NCBI RefSeq assembly: GCF_000016505.1 | Contig: NC_009706.1 | Span: forward strand, 3,844,001 to 3,908,000 | Reading direction: 5' to 3' | DNA from: Clostridium kluyveri DSM 555 | Lineage (GTDB): Bacteria > Bacillota > Clostridia > Clostridiales > Clostridiaceae | DNA length: 64,000 nt | Shown: one piece after another, positions 46,312-54,289 of the stretch | Numbering within the stretch: position 1 is the first letter of the stretch | How the letters are laid out: every line of letters begins with the position of its first letter | Notes under the pieces: model-generated | What the model saw: the letters and a program-made list of their open reading frames with translations, nothing else | Told to the model about the DNA's origin: nothing | The model's database searches: none | Position numbers and translations under genes: made by a program

Positions 46312-47961
46312 TTATTCACCCGGCAGCTCCTGTTCCATCTCCATGTTGTTATCAAAAGTAATCCGGATTCGATCTGTGGATAAAACCACCACCTTGGTGA
46401 TAATCCCCTTAACTACATCATCACGATATTCCTTTACACTAAGGTCAATGTGTTCCAGCGTGTAAAGCAGCTCATGGATTCGAGCTTGTGTGTTTTGGGC
46501 GAGCATGGTCTGCTCTTGATGCTCCCCAAGCTGCCCCTGCAGTCCCTTTATCTCCGCAGCTATTTCCTCAAACTCGGCATCGAAGTAATCCGCACCGGCA
46601 CTAGATTTGGAGCTGAGTTCCACTAAATCCATCATGACGCTCTGTAGCTCAGCGATACGGTTCTTGACAGCAGCTTCATTGAAACTGTCATCATCCTGCG
46701 TACCGATGGCCAGCCGCAGGCCTGCCTTGAGGGTTTCAATGACATCTGCCTTATCCTCATCCAGCCGATTCAGGGCTGTGACAATGGCTTGGTGCAACCG
46801 GCTTTCCTCAATGGTGGGCGATTCCTTGCAGTATTTCGTACCGTATTCCAAGCGGTTGATGCAGCGCCAGACCACCTTTTTCTTGCCGTTCCTTGCCCAA
46901 GTAACCCGGCGATATTGCGTCCCGCAGTCACCACAGCAGAGAAGCTCAGTCAGCGCATATTTGCTGCTGTATTTCCCTTTTTCAGTTTTCACCGCTTTCT
47001 TGGCCACTTTTCTCTTACCAGCTCTCCGGGCGATTTCCTCCTGTACGAGGTTGAATAAATCCTTTGATATAATCGGCTCATGGTTTCCGGTTACATAATA
47101 TTGCGGGATTTCGCCGTTGTTTTTCCGGGTTTCCTTGGTCAGGCAGTCCGCCACATAGGTTTTCTGCAGTAGGGCATCTCCAATGTAACGCTCGTTGCGG
47201 AGCATATATTGCAGTACGCCAACTGACCATTCTTGCTTGCCGGTGGGCGAGAGAATGTTATCTGCCTCCAGCGATTCCTTTATTGTTCGGACGCTGGCAC
47301 CGGAATAATAGCTCCGGAAAATCCGTTTGACAATTTCCGCTTCATCCGGCACGATCTTTGGCTGACCGTCCTCACCTTTTTCGTAACCCAGCAGGCGGGA
47401 ATATTGAAAGGGCACCTTTCCGCTTTTAAAGCTCTGGCGTTTACCCCATGTGACGTTGCGGCTGATGGATTCGCTCTCAGCCTGCGCAAAGCCGCTGAGG
47501 AAGCACAGCGCCATTTCACTGGCCATCTCCATCGTGTTGATGCCCTCTTTTTCAAATATAATGGGGATGCCCTTTGCTTTGAGCTTTCGGATATACCCGA
47601 TGGCATCCAGCGTGTTTCTGGAAAACCGGGAAACGGATTTGGTCAGCACCATGTCAACTTTGCCTTTTTCACACAATACCATGAGCTTGAGAAATTCGGT
47701 ACGCTTTTTGGCGCTGGTTCCGGTGATGCCCTCGTCGGCAAAAATACCGGCAAGCTCCCAATCCTTATTTTTGCTGATTTTATCTGTATAATAAGCGATC
47801 TGAGCAGCGTAGCTGGACTGTTGTTCTTCCTGTTCGGTACTGACCCGGCAGTAGGCCGCCACACGGAGCTTTCTCTTTCTGGCATTGGGCTTGGTTAAAA
47901 GAATATTAGCGGGGATTATATCGACCCTTTTCTGTAGGGGTGTTAAAGTCTGCGTTTGCAT
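46312..47961 (-). CDS. Large serine recombinase (third gene)
   Basis: A 549-residue recombinase. Resolvase domain with the catalytic Ser in AAYCRVSTEQEEQ, FADEGITGTSAKKR and TKSVSRFSRNTLDA; recombinase domain ending in YIGDALLQKTY; zinc ribbon (CCGDCGTQYRR ... WRC ... YC) and a coiled coil before the C-terminus. ATG at 47961 with AAAGGAG upstream. Last gene of a three-recombinase array; all features of an active enzyme are present. It would cut and join att sites during integration or excision. Confidence 0.93.
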   Translation of the reverse strand: MQTQTLTPLQKRVDIIPANILLTKPNARKRKLRVAAYCRVSTEQEEQQSSYAAQIAYYTDKISKNKDWELAGIFADEGITGTSAKKRTEFLKLMVLCEKGKVDMVLTKSVSRFSRNTLDAIGYIRKLKAKGIPIIFEKEGINTMEMASEMALCFLSGFAQAESESISRNVTWGKRQSFKSGKVPFQYSRLLGYEKGEDGQPKIVPDEAEIVKRIFRSYYSGASVRTIKESLEADNILSPTGKQEWSVGVLQYMLRNERYIGDALLQKTYVADCLTKETRKNNGEIPQYYVTGNHEPIISKDLFNLVQEEIARRAGKRKVAKKAVKTEKGKYSSKYALTELLCCGDCGTQYRRVTWARNGKKKVVWRCINRLEYGTKYCKESPTIEESRLHQAIVTALNRLDEDKADVIETLKAGLRLAIGTQDDDSFNEAAVKNRIAELQSVMMDLVELSSKSSAGADYFDAEFEEIAAEIKGLQGQLGEHQEQTMLAQNTQARIHELLYTLEHIDLSVKEYRDDVVKGIITKVVVLSTDRIRITFDNNMEMEQELPGE

Positions 47962-47965
47962 GGCG

Positions 47966-48817
47966 TTACTCCTTTCCAATCAGTTTTCCGTTTATCATCC
48001 GCAGCCACAGGCTGCCGTCCGAATCAATGACCACTTGCTTGACGGTATCCTCAAACAGCCGCACTGAAAAAGCATCCAGCGGCTGTTCTTGTTCAAATAT
48101 CGCCAGTAACCGGCGTGTTAAGTATTCCGGCTCTGAATCTGCACAGGCCTCATATTTTGCGGCGGCACAGCCGAATATCAGCAGCTTGATGTAGTCGCTG
48201 TCCACCTCGCTTTTTTCAAGCTCCCGGTTGATTTGGTTTTCTGTCCGGACAACATCGAGGGAATAGTTCTCCCTATGCGGTGATGGAAGCTCCAGCAAGC
48301 TCGGCTCGCTGATGATTGTATTCAAAGTTGCGGTTACGCTCTCCAGCAGGGCTTGGTCGGTGATGCGCTTTGGTGTGATGCGCCCTTCGGCGGAGCAGCA
48401 CCACGCTTCATACTTTTTATTTCTGCCATCCCTTGCATACTTGGCTCCACAAGCCCCACAAATCGCCTTACTGCGGATACTGTCCAGTTCCTCGGATAAA
48501 GGCTCTCCTTGGCGTTTCTGCCCGATTAGGTCGGCTACAGCTCCGAACGTGTCGGCAGGGAGTATCGGAGGGAAGTCATCGCCGCCGCAGTAGCGGGAAT
48601 TCTCCAGCATCCGCTTTACCATGTGCTTGTTCCAGTCAGTGCGGTTCTCCATATAGGGGATGCCTTTGATGGTGAGGCTTTCGGCAATCCGGCGGTAGGA
48701 CATTCCGGCTTGGTAATCCTCAAAAACCTGCCGCACCACAGCGACTTCCGCTTCATGGATGCACAGCGCACCATTTTGGATGTGGTAACCAAAAGGAAGG
48801 TATCGGTTTTTCTTCAT
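47966..48817 (-). CDS. Recombinase lacking the catalytic domain (second gene)
   Basis: A 283-residue protein consisting of the recombinase (DNA-binding) domain (GYHIQNGALCIHEAEVAVVR, in part; MSYRRIAESLTIKGIP) and a zinc ribbon (CGACGAKYARDGRNKKYEAWCC), with no resolvase domain or catalytic Ser. It overlaps the upstream recombinase by 4 bp (ATGA) and ends 5 bp before the downstream one. It is too regular to be a chance truncation, and has an RBS. I infer an accessory DNA-binding partner of the flanking recombinases. Confidence 0.85.
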   Translation of the reverse strand: MKKNRYLPFGYHIQNGALCIHEAEVAVVRQVFEDYQAGMSYRRIAESLTIKGIPYMENRTDWNKHMVKRMLENSRYCGGDDFPPILPADTFGAVADLIGQKRQGEPLSEELDSIRSKAICGACGAKYARDGRNKKYEAWCCSAEGRITPKRITDQALLESVTATLNTIISEPSLLELPSPHRENYSLDVVRTENQINRELEKSEVDSDYIKLLIFGCAAAKYEACADSEPEYLTRRLLAIFEQEQPLDAFSVRLFEDTVKQVVIDSDGSLWLRMINGKLIGKE

Positions 48818-50388
48818 CGTCCGAACACCTCCCCCGGCAGCTGCTCAGTAAATTCGAAGCCTCCGATTAGGCAGAATTTCAGTTTATCCTGCTCGGTGAC
48901 AACAATCCGATTGACGATGCTGTGGAACAGGGTTTCGTCAAAGCCAGTCAGGTACGGCGCTCCCTGTTCCACCAGCTCAATCAGCAGCCTGCAATCGGAA
49001 ATTAGCTCATCGTCCGCATCGCTTTCCAGAAGTCTGCGGCGGTTTCGCTTCAAAAGGTCGAGCTGTTGGTTGATTTCATTATTTTTCTGCATAAAAATAG
49101 CAGAGTCCATGTAACCTTTCGTCCTGAGACGATTCAGTACCAGACTCTGCTTGGTAAGTTCCGCTATTTCTTTATTGATGCTTCCGACTTTCACATCGCT
49201 CATGGTGATTTTGGATTTGAGATCCATCAGTTCCATTAAAGCTGAGGAGAGAATATAGCGGCTATTCTGTTTCAGCTTGTTAACCATTCGGATAAATGCC
49301 TGTATGATGGCATCCTCCCGGATTTGGCGAATTTCGCACAGCTCCTTGCTGCGGAAGTGCTTGTGGCAGACCCAATAGGTTTTGCCGTTGGTCACCCTGC
49401 GGGAGAAGTTCGTACCGCATTTGCCACACTTGATTTTTCCGGAGAAAGCATACTGTCTGCCACGACCCTTGCTTGGGCAGAGGGCGTTACGGGCTTTCAT
49501 CAGCTGCTGCGCCTGCTCAAACTCCGACCGGCTGATAATCGGTTCATGAGAACCGGTAATGTAATAGCGGTCACGCTCGCCCTTGTTGCGCTTGGTTTGA
49601 AAAGGCATGGTGTTGGTGGTGTAGGATTTCTGCAGCAGGGCATCACCGATGTAACGCTCACTTTTCAGGATATAGCTGACAGCGGTATAAAGCCAGTTGA
49701 CTTCTCCACTTTTGCAGGGGATACCCTCGGCATTCAGCTCATCTGCAATCTGCTCCATGCTCTTGCCTGAGAGGTAGCTCCCGAATATCCGGCTCACTAT
49801 CGGCGCTTCCTTGGGATTGGAAATTAGCGTATTGTCTAAAAAATTGTATCCGTAGGGAGCGCAGCAGCAAGTGAAACTGCCGTTTTGCATCCTCCGTGCG
49901 TAGCTCCAGCGCATATTGTTGGAGATGGAGGTGGATTCCTCCTGAGCGATGGAGCTAAAGGCTCCGATGATCATCTCATCGTGCATATCTGCTGTTTTGA
50001 GGCCATCTTCCTCAAATTCCACCTCTATGCCGAGGGCTTTCAGCTCCCGGACGGTGGAGAGGCAGTCGTGAATGTTCCTCGCAAACCGGGAAACGGACTT
50101 TACAAGGATGCGGTCGATTTTGCCTTTCCTGCAGTCGGAAAGCATCCGCTGGAATTCCTCCCGCTTGTCCGACCGGGTTCCGGTGATGCCCTCATCGGCG
50201 TAAATGTCCACCAGCTCCCATTCGTCATTTCCGGCAATCATGGAGGTGTAATGCTCCATCTGCACAGAAAAGGAATTCAGCTGATCTGCCGAATCGCTGC
50301 TGACTCTGGCGTAGGCGCAGACACGCAGCTTGGGCGGTGCATAGCGGTAAAGGGAATTTACCGGTTCAATAACCTGTACCTGCGGCAT
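48814..50388 (-). CDS. Large serine recombinase (first gene)
   Basis: A 524-residue recombinase: catalytic Ser in CAYARVSSDSADQ, YADEGITGTRSDKR, SVSRFARNIHDCLS; recombinase domain with SERYIGDALLQKSY; zinc ribbon (CGKCGTNFSRR ... WVC ... C), coiled coil, and C-terminal FEFTEQLPGE. GGAGGTGCCGCC precedes the ATG. It overlaps a 54-codon gene upstream by 31 bp and the catalytic-domain-less gene downstream by 4 bp, so all are read as one operon. Confidence 0.93.
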   Translation of the reverse strand: MPQVQVIEPVNSLYRYAPPKLRVCAYARVSSDSADQLNSFSVQMEHYTSMIAGNDEWELVDIYADEGITGTRSDKREEFQRMLSDCRKGKIDRILVKSVSRFARNIHDCLSTVRELKALGIEVEFEEDGLKTADMHDEMIIGAFSSIAQEESTSISNNMRWSYARRMQNGSFTCCCAPYGYNFLDNTLISNPKEAPIVSRIFGSYLSGKSMEQIADELNAEGIPCKSGEVNWLYTAVSYILKSERYIGDALLQKSYTTNTMPFQTKRNKGERDRYYITGSHEPIISRSEFEQAQQLMKARNALCPSKGRGRQYAFSGKIKCGKCGTNFSRRVTNGKTYWVCHKHFRSKELCEIRQIREDAIIQAFIRMVNKLKQNSRYILSSALMELMDLKSKITMSDVKVGSINKEIAELTKQSLVLNRLRTKGYMDSAIFMQKNNEINQQLDLLKRNRRRLLESDADDELISDCRLLIELVEQGAPYLTGFDETLFHSIVNRIVVTEQDKLKFCLIGGFEFTEQLPGEVFGR

Positions 50389-50522
50389 GGCGGCACCTCC
50401 TGTTCTTTCAGGGCTTGCTGCAGCCGTTTGGCCTGCTCTTTTTCTGAGCTTTCAGATGTTAACTGTGCCTCTGTTGCCACACGGCAGTAAACGGCAACCC
50501 TGATTCTTTTTTCTTTTTGCAT
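50358..50522 (-). CDS. 54-residue resolvase-like leader protein
   Basis: MQKEKRIRVAVYCRVATEAQ..., a small protein with the first beta-strand of the resolvase fold but Ala in place of the catalytic Ser (CRVAT). AAAGGAG stands well before the ATG at 50522, so it is a real gene rather than a chance frame. Its stop lies 31 bp inside the next recombinase, suggesting translational coupling. Function unknown. Confidence 0.65.
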   Translation of the reverse strand: MQKEKRIRVAVYCRVATEAQLTSESSEKEQAKRLQQALKEQEVPPCRRYRLLNR

Positions 50523-50613
50523 CGTGAGTTCTCCTTTCGTGTAGGTTCAATACCTTTTAGGTATTAGCACATACACTACCACAGAGATGCACGGAAAGCT
50601 ATCACTATTTCCA

Positions 50614-50769
50614 CTAAATAATCCGGAGCCTCGGCTTGTACTTTTCGACCACAAACTCATCTGCAATCTGAAATTCTCCAAGGCTGATTTTACCCTGCTC
50701 CAGAAGATAGGTGAGAAAATTATGTGCCATTAAATAACGGACTTCGTTTACCGGTTCTGTTTTTGTCAT
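50614..50769 (-). CDS. 51-residue SHOCT-like protein
   Basis: MTKTEPVNEVRYLMAHNFLT..., a short helical protein ending KYKPRLRII; LLEQGKISLGEFQIAD recalls the SHOCT oligomerisation motif. GGAGG lies before the ATG at 50769. It is a recurrent companion of Tn1549-type recombinase genes. Function unknown. Confidence 0.7.
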   Translation of the reverse strand: MTKTEPVNEVRYLMAHNFLTYLLEQGKISLGEFQIADEFVVEKYKPRLRII

Positions 50770-50780
50770 AGCGTTTCCTC

Positions 50781-51152
50781 CTATCGCAATTGAAACAGCG
50801 GTATTGCAAAATCGGACAGCTTGATTTCACCCTCCATCGGGGAGTAAATGCTGATGCCGCAGTCGCTGATTGTTTGAATAAAGTTTATTGTCTTTGATAT
50901 ATCCCGCCCGATCCGGCTCACCGAATCTACCAGCAGAATATGAAAACTCCCGGCTTTTGCCGCTTCCAGAACAGACTGCAGGCCGGGACGGTCAAAATGC
51001 AGGCCGCTGCCCAAATCCTGCGAGGAGCCGACAACGGTGAAGCCCATCTGTGCGGCATAGGTTTCCAGTCTTTCATATTGCCCTTTCAAAGCACCGTGGG
51101 TATCTTCCGGCGCATCAATGCGGCAGTAAATCCATGCGGATTTCTTATCCAT
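50781..51152 (-). CDS. Resolvase-domain protein without catalytic serine
   Basis: A 123-residue protein with only the N-terminal resolvase fold (YCRIDAPED, FDRPGLQSVLEAA, LLVDSVSRIGRD). The position of the catalytic Ser in YCRVS is Asp or Ala here, so strand cleavage is not expected. It ends 12 bp before the SHOCT-like gene. Likely a regulator or structural partner of the large recombinases. Start ATG with GGAGG upstream. Confidence 0.8.
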   Translation of the reverse strand: MDKKSAWIYCRIDAPEDTHGALKGQYERLETYAAQMGFTVVGSSQDLGSGLHFDRPGLQSVLEAAKAGSFHILLVDSVSRIGRDISKTINFIQTISDCGISIYSPMEGEIKLSDFAIPLFQLR

Positions 51153-51168
51153 AGAAAAATTCCTCCTT

Positions 51169-51549
51169 TCACAAGCTCAGGCTCATTTGCGGTTCCGGCA
51201 ACAGGACATCCAGACCAAAGCTCACGGCTAAGGCTTCATTTATCTGCTGCATCTGCAAATCGCTCAAATGGCCTATGTACTCACGCAGGCGGGAACGGTC
51301 AATGGTTCGCACCTGCTCCAGCAGCACAAGGGAATTTTGCCGCAGACCGTACTGCTGGCTGCACAGCCGGATATGGGTCGGCAGATGACTTTTTTCTGTG
51401 CGGCTGGTGATGGCGGCTACGATAACGGTAGGGCTGTAGCGGTTTCCGATGTCGTTTTGGATAATCAGCACCGGTCGGATGCCGCCCTGCTCACAACCTA
51501 CAACCGGCGTTAAATCGGCGTAGAACATATCACCTTTGTAAATACGCAT
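51169..51549 (-). CDS. MazF/PemK-family endoribonuclease toxin
   Basis: A 126-residue MazF-type protein: KGDMFYADLTPVVGCEQGGIRPVLIIQND includes the conserved GxRPVLI motif (in part), TSRTEKSHLPTH and EQVRTIDRSRL are typical. It would cut mRNA in the cytoplasm. No MazE-like antitoxin gene is seen next to it; the adjacent gene is the resolvase-like protein. AGGAGG before the ATG. Confidence 0.85.
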   Translation of the reverse strand: MRIYKGDMFYADLTPVVGCEQGGIRPVLIIQNDIGNRYSPTVIVAAITSRTEKSHLPTHIRLCSQQYGLRQNSLVLLEQVRTIDRSRLREYIGHLSDLQMQQINEALAVSFGLDVLLPEPQMSLSL

Positions 51550-51595
51550 TTCGCATTCCTCCTTTTTGTGAAATCAATGTTATACCACAAAGATA

Positions 51596-51643
51596 AGGAC
51601 AGCCGCCGATTGTGACTGGGTTTACCCGCGGGGCGGCTGTCCT
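51596..51643. other. Long GC-rich hairpin upstream of mazF
   Basis: 12-bp stem AGGACAGCCGCC / GGCGGCTGTCCT around a 24-nt loop, 47 bp upstream of the mazF-like start. Weak T content after it on either strand, so regulatory structure or terminator. Confidence 0.6.
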
Positions 51644-51719
51644 CATAGTTTCTGATATAACAAAACTCTTGTTCTTCGTTTTCTGCTGCTTCTATTCGAC
51701 ACTACTTCCCGAAGCAGAA

Positions 51720-52110
51720 CACCACAGGCAGAATGCCTGCGGTTAAGGACGATTCCGTCCTTTGGGCAGCCAGCTTAAACCAGCCAGTGGTTAACGTCAC
51801 GCAAGCGTGGCATATGGCTGTCATGGGACTCTCACCCCCGCCGGGTTCTCCGGCGGCTGCACCCATTGCGATGTCTGTGGCTATGCAGAAGTATCATTGT
51901 AGGCTGTTCGGGTCATGGCGGGGCAATCCACCACGGATTGCTTCTCGGACGGACATTTCTCGCTTGGCACCTTTGATGCTATCGGTTTGACGGATAGCTC
52001 TGGCCTATCCGCAGGTGGTCTTGGCGTGTCCTCCAAAGCCGCTTTCCCCTCATCGGAGCTGAACAGCTAACGTATTTAAGCTGCTGGATATGACCGAATG
52101 GCTCGGTGTT
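51720..52110 (-). ncRNA. Candidate large structured RNA (unknown family)
   Basis: About 390 GC-rich bases without a credible ORF but with at least nine perfect short hairpins: 51725-51739, 51745-51762, 51778-51792, 51798-51809, 51839-51855, 51923-51941, 51992-52010, 52057-52068 and 52094-52106. Strand is assigned from the neighbouring genes. I do not recognise the family; HEARO-like, group II-derived or ICE-specific RNA are possibilities not supported by a matching core. Confidence 0.5.
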
Positions 52111-52137
52111 TTTCAAGGAACACGAGAGAGATAAAAA

Positions 52138-52173
52138 TCCCCCTCACTTCTATAAAGGAAAAAGTGAGGGGGG
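52138..52173 (-). terminator. Terminator after the sigma-like gene
   Basis: CCCCTCACTT / AAGTGAGGGG stem followed by ATTTTTATC on the minus strand. Confidence 0.8.
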
Positions 52174-52188
52174 CGATGCGCCAAAAGA

Positions 52189-52602
52189 CTAAATTTCCAT
52201 CAAATTTTTTAGCTTGGATAAAACCTTTGAGAGCCTGCGATTGACCGTAGATTGGTTAATACCAATGCTTTTGGCAACTTGTGACTCACTTCTCTCATTG
52301 AAGAATATTTCGTCAATGAGAGAGCGTTCATCCTCCGGCAAGATGTCAAGAGCAGCCCACAGTGACTCCAGCTGCTCCTGATGTATGAGCTTGTCCACTA
52401 TGTCCGGCTGAACACGGACTATGAGGTAATCAATGTTAACACCATCCTCATGGAACCGCTCCAGCGACAGCTCATTCTGGCGAATCAGCTTGTTCTGATA
52501 GCGCTCCGCTTCACGCTCTTTATGATAGGCACGGTAGACGGCTTCGCTGACCTCCACACGCTGCCTTTTTACAATAATGGTATATTTTTTATTCTCTGAC
52601 AT
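52189..52602 (-). CDS. Sigma-70 region 4-like regulator of mobile elements
   Basis: A 137-residue protein whose C-terminal third is a sigma region 4 helix-turn-helix (LDILPEDERSLIDEIFFNE, ERSESQVAKSIGINQSTVNRR in two parts). The N-terminus (MSENKKYTIIVKRQRVEVSE) is like the short sigma-like ORFs of Tn916/Tn1549 elements. AGGAGGACAAAC precedes the ATG. Acts probably as an activator of element genes. A 3' fragment of a paralogue is present at 59655-59710. Confidence 0.82.
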   Translation of the reverse strand: MSENKKYTIIVKRQRVEVSEAVYRAYHKEREAERYQNKLIRQNELSLERFHEDGVNIDYLIVRVQPDIVDKLIHQEQLESLWAALDILPEDERSLIDEIFFNERSESQVAKSIGINQSTVNRRLSKVLSKLKNLMEI

Positions 52603-53041
52603 ATGTTTGTCCTCCTGATTTTCAAAATTTTGTTGAAAACGAAGGACAAGAAGGCGGTGATCTACAACGAGGAATATCTCCTAAAAACGCAAAAAGAGCG
52701 CACCAGCGGACATAGTCGTCCGTTGATACACTCTTGTAGATATGTTCGTATTTAACACGTTCTGTTAGTTCGTGTTTGTGACCGCTCTGCGCCCATGCGC
52801 AGCATAGCCTTTTTTTGACAAGTTACCGATTATAGCTGTATGTAGGAGATAGATGTCCGCTTCATCACGCCCGACCGCTGCTGAGCAGTGGTCGCCTTAA
52901 GTTCAAGGCATATTGAATACACATTGAAAACCCTCCAAACTGGTGAGCTTGGAGGGTTACGATATGCTTATTCAGGCATTAAGATAGACCCGCCAAACTC
53001 ACGTTTTTTTTGTTGGCGGGTAGCGCCTTTCATTTATTATG
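52603..53041 (-). other. Long untranslated region with hairpins
   Basis: About 440 bases between the c-di-GMP riboswitch terminator and the sigma-like gene. It holds an inverted repeat at 52989-53020 (CCCGCCAA / TTGGCGGG), a terminator at 52929-52958, and a GCGGACAT/GTCCGT hairpin near 52707-52724. A 21-codon frame (MKGATRQQKKREFGGSILMPE, shown in part: MKGATRQQKK) starts just after the riboswitch terminator but has no Shine-Dalgarno. Confidence 0.55.
52929..52958 (-). terminator. Intrinsic terminator
   Basis: 10-bp stem AACCCTCCAA / TTGGAGGGTT followed by TTCAATG on the minus strand; the plus strand has TACGAT after the stem, so it acts on minus-strand transcripts coming from the gntR side. 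Confidence 0.7.
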
Positions 53042-53070
53042 AAAAAAACCTGCCGCAAAAGGGCAGGTTT
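53042..53070 (-). terminator. Expression-platform terminator of the c-di-GMP riboswitch
   Basis: AACCTGCC / GGCAGGTT stem with a TTTTTTT tail on the minus strand, 8 bp after the aptamer. Confidence 0.85.
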
Positions 53071-53077
53071 CATACGC

Positions 53078-53174
53078 AATCCTTTACGGCAGCCAGACTG
53101 TCATAATGCTCTCGCACTTTAGACCCTCGGCTTTGCGTCCTTACCTTTCGGCAAGTTTGCCCTTTGTCGGAATT
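53078..53174 (-). ncRNA. Cyclic-di-GMP-I (GEMM-I) riboswitch
   Basis: Minus-strand RNA with the GEMM-I core: GGGCAAACTTGCCGAAAGG, then GGACGCAAAGCC (P2 3' side and ligand-binding A-G stack), GAGGGTCTAAAG, and the closing GTCTGGCTGCCG, in the order and spacing of Vc2-type aptamers, with a GAAA tetraloop. The first 34 bases lie inside the 3' end of gntR, whose last codons and stop are part of the aptamer. An intrinsic terminator follows. Confidence 0.88.
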
Positions 53175-53554
53175 CTATTTTCAAAACCATAATCAGAGTT
53201 GTCATTGGAATATTGAAATACCACTTCAATGATCTGCTGCCTGTCATATCCAAGTGCTTTCATTGCATGCAGGAACTGCTTGGTTGTATACTGAACCAGT
53301 TCCTGACGCCGGTACATGATTTTTTCCTGATCCTTAATCACCGAGTAACCTTTTCCTGTTTCCTTCCCCACCAAACCTTCATGAACCAAAGAAATCATGG
53401 CGCGCTGTACGGTATTTGTGTTGACCTGTGCTTCGGACGCTATTTTTCTAAACGAAGGAATTGGCATACCCGGTGCCAATTCACCGGATAAAATCAATTT
53501 TTGAAAGTGATTATGTAATTGAAGATAGATGGGAATTTTACTGTCGAAATTCAT
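53141..53554 (-). CDS. GntR-family (YtrA type) regulator
   Basis: A 137-residue repressor: GntR winged helix (LILSGELAPGMPIPSFRKIA, SEAQVNTNTVQRAM, GLVGKETGKGYSVI) and a short C-terminal dimerisation helix as in YtrA. ATG at 53554 with GAGGATGG upstream; the frame extends to 53566. It overlaps the ABC-like gene by 17 bp, the YtrA-ABC pairing seen in Bacillus. Its 3' end doubles as the 5' side of a c-di-GMP riboswitch aptamer. Confidence 0.88.
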   Translation of the reverse strand: MNFDSKIPIYLQLHNHFQKLILSGELAPGMPIPSFRKIASEAQVNTNTVQRAMISLVHEGLVGKETGKGYSVIKDQEKIMYRRQELVQYTTKQFLHAMKALGYDRQQIIEVVFQYSNDNSDYGFENRIPTKGKLAER

Positions 53555-54158
53555 TATGCTGCCCATCCTCTTCCAGCTTCATTTGACCGGTATCCAGATT
53601 TATAACCTGATCAGTAAGTCCGCGCATACGCTCTGCGGAGGACGCGGTTAGAAGCACGGCTATGTATGCGTTAACCTCAATGAGCATTCTCTTTATGATT
53701 TTTTGATCATACGCTGAAGCATCTGTAAACATATCCTCCAGAACCAATAAATCAGGAGCTTTCAGGATTTCTCGTATCACCAGCAGTCTGCGGATCTCGC
53801 CTGATGTCAGTTCGCTGCATAGCATGTTCTCCTTACCATCCAGCCCGGCAATCAACAGCATACCGGTTAGCATATTGTCAGTTTCGTGCTTTGCATTTGC
53901 TTTCTGTAAGACCTGTAAGGGGGTCTGCTCCAGTGGGACTGTGTCCGACAGCAGCACATATCCCATAGACCCGTCGATTTGAAACTTCCCTATGTAATTG
54001 GCATCTTTGCCGATCAAAATCCGTATTAGCGCGTGGGTTCCGGCTCCTGTACAGGCTATGATTTTCCCGTAGTGCAGATTAAAGCTGATATCATGAAAGA
54101 TTGTTTCCCCGGCCTCTATTTTCGTGAGACCGGTACAGTGCAGTACATCACGGTTCAT
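53538..54158 (-). CDS. Degenerate ABC transporter ATPase-like protein
   Basis: A 206-residue protein with the layout of an ABC ATPase but a broken Walker A (TGAGTHALIRILIG has no GKS/T), a changed signature (SELTSGEIRR rather than LSGGQ) and a Walker B-like LLVLED. ATP hydrolysis is doubtful. Preceded by AAAGGAG and a five-codon ORF whose stop overlaps this ATG (ATGA). It overlaps gntR downstream. Possibly a regulator of the neighbouring transporter. Confidence 0.7.
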   Translation of the reverse strand: MNRDVLHCTGLTKIEAGETIFHDISFNLHYGKIIACTGAGTHALIRILIGKDANYIGKFQIDGSMGYVLLSDTVPLEQTPLQVLQKANAKHETDNMLTGMLLIAGLDGKENMLCSELTSGEIRRLLVIREILKAPDLLVLEDMFTDASAYDQKIIKRMLIEVNAYIAVLLTASSAERMRGLTDQVINLDTGQMKLEEDGQHNEFRQ

Positions 54159-54172
54159 ATTACAATGTTCAT
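54155..54172 (-). CDS. Five-codon leader ORF (MNIVI)
   Basis: ATG at 54172 follows AAAGGAG directly with good spacing; the stop TGA overlaps the ATG of the ABC-like gene as ATGA. Looks like a translational-coupling minigene. Too short for confident annotation. Confidence 0.35.
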   Translation of the reverse strand: MNIVI

Positions 54173-54289
54173 GCTCCTTTCCTGAAAAATTAATATGCCC
54201 AAGGACTACTGTATACAGCAATGATTTGCTGACTGCAAATATACACGCTCAGTTTCATAGATAATCCCGTGTTATTTTTTCTGACAATC

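Noticed and set aside
46607-50490. Plus-strand ORFs up to 221 codons opposite the recombinases
   Set aside because: Antisense shadows of GC-rich recombinase genes; no start signals or motifs.
51733-51990. 85-codon plus-strand ORF
   Set aside because: Lies over the hairpin-rich region, has no ribosome binding site, and the composition is not protein-like.
52888-53106. 72-codon plus-strand ORF
   Set aside because: Runs across three terminator-like hairpins and part of the c-di-GMP riboswitch on the opposite strand.
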